In this document: positions 15,514-15,547 of the stretch, piece by piece
Layout: each line of letters begins with the position of its first letter
Numbering within the stretch: position 1 is the stretch's first letter
From: Rickettsiales bacterium UBA1997
Lineage (GTDB): Bacteria; Pseudomonadota; Alphaproteobacteria; Rickettsiales; UBA1997
NCBI GenBank assembly: GCA_002335845.1
Contig: DDCV01000112.1
Coordinates: forward strand, 1-15,547
DNA: 15,547 bases
Direction: 5' to 3'
The notes under the pieces: generated by a model
The model's input: only the letters and a program-made list of their open reading frames with translations
Database searches by the model: none
Told to the model about the DNA's origin: nothing
Position numbers and translations under genes: made by a program

Positions 15514-15547
15514 TGTATTTTGTTAATAAAAAAATTAGGGTGAAGCT

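Noticed and set aside
1..15547. CRISPR arrays, prophage genes or a complete insertion sequence
   Set aside because: No regularly spaced short repeats, phage structural genes or transposase frame are visible; the only mobile-type signal is the non-coding foldback element near holB.

Overview
The window is AT-rich bacterial DNA. It reads most naturally as a chromosomal segment of an alphaproteobacterium, possibly an AT-rich lineage such as Rickettsiales or Midichloriaceae. That placement is inferred from the FixP/CcoP-type N-terminus, the set and style of genes and the base composition. No 16S or other decisive marker is present.

Left part (1-4815, all minus strand): a tightly packed type I restriction-modification operon. 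It reads hsdM, then a putative RhuM/antirepressor-like DNA-binding protein, then a Doc-type Fic-fold toxin, then hsdS. The first and last joins are overlaps of 8 and 11 bases and the middle join has 1 base between genes, so the set looks translationally coupled. hsdS runs off the left edge; hsdR, if present, lies outside. The operon begins about 200 bases beyond the 3' end of a tRNA-Val(GAC) gene, a classical island insertion position, and a possible fragment of an XRE-type regulator lies between them.

Middle (5100-7812): a small two-helix membrane protein on the plus strand faces anmK (peptidoglycan recycling) on the minus strand, with an inverted repeat between their 3' ends. anmK overlaps holB (clamp-loader delta prime). 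Only 14 bases upstream of the holB start is a 163-bp non-coding foldback element with 27-bp terminal inverted repeats (26/27 matching) flanked by TA, which looks like a MITE. Beyond it is a secreted or pilus-associated protein joining a type IV prepilin N-terminus to a LamG/concanavalin-like domain.

Right-middle (8731-12639, minus strand): a complete cbb3 cytochrome oxidase structural operon, ccoN-ccoO-ccoQ-ccoP, including the 50-residue ccoQ. It is led by a membrane protein of the TauE/SafE-DsbD_2 type with HCxxMCG and PCG motifs, which probably helps copper or haem-cofactor delivery. The assembly genes ccoGHIS are not in the window.

Right end (12772-15513, plus strand): pepA (leucyl aminopeptidase) directly abutting murA (first committed step of peptidoglycan synthesis, with the fosfomycin-reactive cysteine). 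A 132-base divergent region separates these from the oxidase operon.

Most of the window is ordinary housekeeping DNA. The parts worth a second look are the Doc toxin and DNA-binding protein inside the R-M operon, the MITE beside holB, the pilin-lectin fusion, and the tRNA-adjacent scar.
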